Below, piece by piece: positions 63,936 through 64,000 of a stretch of DNA of 64,000 nucleotides. Both the position numbers and the translations under genes were made by a program. Source of the DNA: an uncultured Clostridia bacterium (GTDB lineage Bacteria > Bacillota > Clostridia > Oscillospirales > CAG-272); contig CANPZU010000001.1 in NCBI GenBank assembly GCA_947588825.1, positions 1 through 64,000 on the forward strand. The letters run 5' to 3'. A model generated the notes under the pieces. That model did no database searches. It had not been told where the DNA came from and saw only the letters and a list, made by a program, of their open reading frames with translations. Positions within the stretch are counted from its first letter, which is position 1. Each line of letters starts with the position of its first letter.

Positions 63936-64000
63936 AAATCATCCGCCTTTCTTTAAATATGTAAAACGCGGCGTGAGAAAGAATCAGTTTTGCTTTTGCA

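Overview
The window is a chromosomal segment of a spore-forming, Gram-positive anaerobe, most likely an uncultured member of class Clostridia (Bacillota). The evidence is SpoIIE, a SpoIIIE/FtsK translocase, a type III glutamine synthetase, a split glutamate synthase, a T-box leader, consensus sigma-A promoters with strong AGGAGG-type ribosome sites, and TTG/GTG starts. No tRNA, rRNA or CRISPR array was found.

Layout. 0.5-7 kb (minus strand): a heterodimeric ABC exporter and the sporulation phosphatase SpoIIE. 7.5-12.5 kb (minus): three cell-surface or secreted proteins (an RCC1/TPR-like membrane protein, an SH3-type protein, a CHAP amidase). 12.8-23.2 kb (plus): housekeeping genes uppP, ftsK/spoIIIE, tmk, a DJ-1 protein, a 5-formyl-THF cyclo-ligase, a CPBP protease, mltG and radC, with a structured RNA after mltG. 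23.4-27.2 kb: an AT-rich patch of anchored, lipoprotein and transglutaminase-like genes of unknown role, including a tiny frameshifted lipoprotein gene.

27.5-39 kb is a nitrogen-assimilation locus. On the minus strand a glutamate synthase split into five polypeptides is followed by a glutamine-synthetase-like protein lacking several catalytic residues and by an ANTAR RNA-binding regulator whose receiver domain lacks the phospho-acceptor Asp. Divergently, on the plus strand, lie glnN (GSIII) and an AmtB-PII fusion. Both transcripts start from perfect TTGACA-17-TATAAT promoters and begin with a small hairpin carrying a hexaloop (A at position 1, G at position 4) that is mutually exclusive with an intrinsic terminator. 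This is the architecture expected of ANTAR antitermination targets. I consider it the most interesting system in the window: a pseudo-GS plus pseudo-receiver ANTAR circuit controlling both operons.

39-46 kb: an asparagine T-box precedes asnB, purC, purA, purB and guaA, enzymes that use or recycle Asp and Gln nitrogen. 46.09-54.57 kb: an integrative mobilizable element of about 8.5 kb inserted at the 3' end of guaA, bounded by 14-bp direct repeats. It carries a lambda-like XRE switch, xis, int, mobC-like, an amber-interrupted repA-like ATPase, a MobV relaxase, tnpV, a PadR/DUF2812 pair, a small Cys-rich protein and an MBL-fold hydrolase. 54.6-62.7 kb returns to chromosome: an rRNA methyltransferase, a sulfatase between two hexapeptide acetyltransferases, then pyrG, purF and nadE. 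The window ends with a VanY-like membrane protein that has lost its zinc-binding residues.
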